Assembly: GCA_937982385.1 (NCBI GenBank)
Contig: CALJMC010000037.1
Coordinates: 1-8,056 of the forward strand
DNA length: 8,056 nucleotides
Reading direction: 5' to 3'
DNA from: an uncultured Rickettsiales bacterium
GTDB lineage: Bacteria > Pseudomonadota > Alphaproteobacteria > Rickettsiales > UBA998
Made by a program: the position numbers and the translations under genes. Of the stretch, positions 6,303-8,056 are shown piece by piece. Position 1 is the stretch's first letter, and the number at the start of each line of letters is the position of its first letter. The notes below the pieces were generated by a model, which saw only the letters and a list, made by a program, of their open reading frames with translations, was not told the origin of the DNA and made no database searches.

Positions 6303-7433
6303 ATGACAGACAAAACCATAGACCGCCGCAAGTTCCTCAAAACCATAGGTGCATTAGGCGCAGTCGGTGCAGCCAGCATCACCACTTCAGCCTTTGCAGG
6401 CGACACAAAAGCCCCTGCAATCCTCACAGGAAAACGCGAATGGCGCATGGCGATGACATGGCCAAAAACATTGCCGGGTTTGGGCACAGGCGCCGTACGT
6501 CTCGCCGAGCGCATCACCAATTTGTCAGACGGAAAACTCAACATCAAAGTCTACGGTGCAGGTGAACTTGTCCCAGCAATGGGTGTGTTTGATGCCTGCG
6601 CCGATGGTTCACTCGAAATGGCACATGCCAGCTCTTATTATTGGCTGAGCAAAAACCGTTCATTCGCATTTTTTGCTGCCGTTCCAGGAGGCATGACCGC
6701 ACAAGAAATCAAAGCATGGCAATATTTCGGTGACGGACAAAAGCTCGCACACGAACTCTATGGCGAGTTTGGTTTAGTCTCCTTCCCCGCAGGAAACACC
6801 GGCACACAGATGGGCGGCTGGTTCAAAAAACCACTGCACTCGCTCGAAGATATTAAAGGCTTGAAAATGCGTATTCCCGGCATTGCGGGAGAAATCTTCT
6901 CCAAGCTTGGTGGCAACCCGCAAAACATCCCCGGCGGCGAACTCTACACCTCTCTGCAATCAGGCGTCATTGACGCACTCGAATGGGTTGGTCCGTGGAA
7001 TGATATGGCGCTCGGCTTCCACCGCATCGCGGATTATTATTATGGCCCGGGTTTTCAAGAAGGCGGCCCTACACTAGAGCTCATCCTGAACAAACAGGCC
7101 TATGAAGACCTCCCTATCGACTTAAAACGTGTGGTGAAGCTCGCCTGCGCCTGCGAAAATCAATTGATGGAATCAGAATATTTCTACAACAACCTCAAAG
7201 CCTATGAGGCATTGCAAAAGGTTGAGTCACTCACCATCGCGCAATATCCCGAAGACATTCAAAAAGCGATGTTCGGCATGGCGCAAGACGTGCTAGCCGA
7301 CACCGCCAAACTCGGCGACATCAACAAGCGCATTTATGAATCCTATTCATCCTTCCGCACATCCGCCATGGAAATGGAAAAAGTCACCGAATATGGATTC
7401 ATGCAGGGAAGGTATAGAGCGCTTGAGGGTTAA
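6303..7433 (+). CDS. dctP: TRAP transporter solute-binding protein, TakP-like (DctP family)
   Basis: A periplasmic binding protein of a tripartite ATP-independent (TRAP) uptake system, 376 residues. The N-terminus is a Tat signal: IDRRKFLKT (6-14, twin R8-R9), a hydrophobic stretch, and AFA (30-32) before the likely cleavage at G33. The mature part resembles TakP, the alpha-keto-acid binder of Rhodobacter: GAGELVPAMGVFDA (85-98), SYYWLSKN (111-118), FPAGNTGTQMGGWF (161-174), GLKMRIPG (186-193) with R190, the likely carboxylate-binding arginine, and ALEWVGPWND (225-234) with E227-W228 at the expected ligand/sodium site. A keto-acid or other carboxylate ligand is inference. A weak site (AAGAG) lies eight bases before the ATG. 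No DctQ or DctM gene is visible; instead an unrelated A+T-rich ORF begins 2 bases after the stop, and this gene's 3' end recurs at 7969. Confidence 0.93.
   Translation: MTDKTIDRRKFLKTIGALGAVGAASITTSAFAGDTKAPAILTGKREWRMAMTWPKTLPGLGTGAVRLAERITNLSDGKLNIKVYGAGELVPAMGVFDACADGSLEMAHASSYYWLSKNRSFAFFAAVPGGMTAQEIKAWQYFGDGQKLAHELYGEFGLVSFPAGNTGTQMGGWFKKPLHSLEDIKGLKMRIPGIAGEIFSKLGGNPQNIPGGELYTSLQSGVIDALEWVGPWNDMALGFHRIADYYYGPGFQEGGPTLELILNKQAYEDLPIDLKRVVKLACACENQLMESEYFYNNLKAYEALQKVESLTIAQYPEDIQKAMFGMAQDVLADTAKLGDINKRIYESYSSFRTSAMEMEKVTEYGFMQGRYRALEG
7303..7390 (+). repeat. Direct repeat copy 1 (within the 3' end of the TRAP gene)
   Basis: This stretch encodes about residues 335-363 of the TRAP binding protein and recurs at 7969-8056 with a constant offset of 666 bases and no gaps. 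Over 88 aligned positions I count 82 identities. The inner 75 (7316-7390) have 72. The right limit is set by the window end, so the repeat may be longer. Confidence 0.9.
7425..7429 (+). promoter_or_regulatory. Shine-Dalgarno sequence of the 175-residue ORF
   Basis: GAGGG inside the last codons of the TRAP gene, six bases before the ATG at 7436. It supports translation of the A+T-rich ORF from the same transcript. Confidence 0.5.
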
Positions 7434-7435
7434 GC

Positions 7436-7963
7436 ATGTCAACAGATTATGCACAACAGATTATTGAAACAGCACATTCTCTAATAGGACCAGAAATTAG
7501 TGCCCTACTCACAATATCTCCAGAACAAAACAAAGCACGAAGAACTGCATGTAAACAACATGTGCTTGATGAAGGGGTTTACCCATTAAAAGAAGGATAT
7601 GAAAATCATATTAGCTTCGCACTGGAAGCCTTCGAAAACTTTGACCAAAAAACTCAAAAAGAATTTATGCAAGCTTTCAAAGCCATAATACTCTTGAATC
7701 AAGAAATAGAAATGGCAGAGACTGAAGGGCGCATCGAAGATATGAGAAACATAAGAGATTTTGAGAAAATACTATACCCGTCGACACAACTTTTTTTATA
7801 TGAAGCAGAAACAAAAATGATTATTGATGAACAGGTGCCAAAAGAAAGCCTTACTCATGCTGCAATGTTTATAACAAAAATGCCGAGCCTCATTGAAGCA
7901 TTCGCACAAAAATATACCCACCAACTTCAAGCATTAGAAGCTGATGGGCGGTCTATTTGCTAA
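7436..7963 (+). CDS. Hypothetical protein, 175 residues, A+T-rich, atypical for the window
   Basis: I do not recognise this protein. It appears soluble, mostly alpha-helical and acidic, with no signal peptide, membrane segment or obvious catalytic motif. Helical stretches include SFALEAFENFDQKTQKEFMQ (about 61-80), an E/M-rich segment LNQEIEMAETEGRIEDM (87-103) that could be amphipathic, and AAMFITKMPSLIEAFAQKY (142-160). There are two cysteines, C39 and C175, the second being the last residue. G+C is about 37 % by hand count of 7441-7960, against about 51 % in five sample lines of the TRAP gene, and it uses ATA, AGA and other A/T-ending codons rare in the neighbours. The start sits 2 bases after the TRAP stop. 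Its end abuts a duplicate of the TRAP gene's 3' part. Composition and flanking repeats suggest acquisition by transfer; function is unknown. Confidence 0.7.
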   Translation: MSTDYAQQIIETAHSLIGPEISALLTISPEQNKARRTACKQHVLDEGVYPLKEGYENHISFALEAFENFDQKTQKEFMQAFKAIILLNQEIEMAETEGRIEDMRNIRDFEKILYPSTQLFLYEAETKMIIDEQVPKESLTHAAMFITKMPSLIEAFAQKYTHQLQALEADGRSIC

Positions 7964-8056
7964 AACACCCACCAAAATCGACGACATCAACAAGCACATC
8001 TATGAATCCTATTCATCCTTCCGCACCTCCGCCATGGAAATGGAAAAAGTCACCGA
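7944..8056 (+). pseudogene. 3' fragment of a second TakP-like TRAP binding-protein gene (runs off the window)
   Basis: In the same relative frame as the TRAP gene (offset 666), this reads IDDINKHIYESYSSFRTS and then AMEMEKVT, against LGDINKRIYESYSSFRTS and AMEMEKVT in the intact gene. Changes inside the close 75-base match are one Arg-to-His and two silent. Similarity fades upstream of about 7969. The rest of a binding-protein gene (some 330 residues, including the Tat signal and ligand site) is absent, because the A+T-rich ORF lies there. The frame is closed by TAG at 7935-7937, and the first ATG is at 7944, overlapping the end of the hypothetical ORF by 20 bases. A short chimeric peptide could therefore be made, but the simplest reading is a broken or displaced gene end. 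Confidence 0.65.
7969..8056 (+). repeat. Direct repeat copy 2 (duplicate of the TRAP gene 3' end)
   Basis: Gap-free match to 7303-7390, 82 of 88 positions. The differences inside the best 75 bases are a G-to-A (Arg to His), a T-to-C and an A-to-C (both silent). The last 30 or so bases of the window are identical to copy 1. The window ends inside the repeat, so its true right boundary is unknown. Confidence 0.9.

Noticed and set aside
7436..7963. The hypothetical ORF as a DctQ-type small TRAP membrane subunit
   Set aside because: Its length and position would fit DctQ, but it has no hydrophobic membrane segments and is charged throughout.

Overview
The window (8,056 bases) reads as chromosomal DNA of an alphaproteobacterium. 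The best marker is a UPF0262-family gene directly behind hisD, a protein family and neighbourhood that I associate with Alphaproteobacteria. A TakP-type TRAP binding protein with a Tat signal and a short-form HisG fit the same group. I cannot place the genus. Most genes are near 50 % G+C by rough hand count. One gene near the right end is clearly more A+T-rich.

Layout, left to right. (1) 1-291, minus: the N-terminal 97 residues of DsbB, cut by the window edge. (2) 361-445, plus: a tRNA-Leu(CAA) with encoded CCA, preceded by a strong sigma-70-type promoter (308-335) in the short gap shared with dsbB. (3) 451-2859, minus: a compact three-gene his unit, hisG > hisD > UPF0262, joined by an 8-base overlap and a 2-base gap. 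It ends 5 bases from the convergent tRNA. (4) A 105-base divergent spacer, then 2965-6188, plus: bioA (biotin synthesis) and, 26 bases on, a 619-residue SLC13/DASS-type transporter with two internal TrkA-C (RCK-C) domains. (5) 6189-6302: a spacer packed with inverted repeats. (6) 6303-7433, plus: a Tat-exported TakP/DctP-type TRAP solute-binding protein. (7) 7436-7963: an unrecognised, A+T-rich 175-residue ORF. (8) 7969-8056: a second, slightly diverged copy of the 3' part of the TRAP binding-protein gene, running off the window end.

Functional picture: the left two thirds is housekeeping (disulfide formation, tRNA, histidine and biotin synthesis). The right third concerns uptake of organic anions: an SLC13 symporter followed by a TRAP binding protein whose DctQ/DctM membrane partners are not in view.

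The part most worth a second look is the right end. An atypical ORF of unknown function sits between two near-identical copies (72 of 75 positions) of the end of the TRAP gene, offset by exactly 666 bases. This is the footprint expected of an insertion that regenerates its target gene's 3' end, of a collapsed tandem pair of paralogues, or of an assembly problem at a repeat. The sequence alone does not decide between them. I saw no CRISPR array, transposase, integrase, recognisable phage gene or riboswitch.
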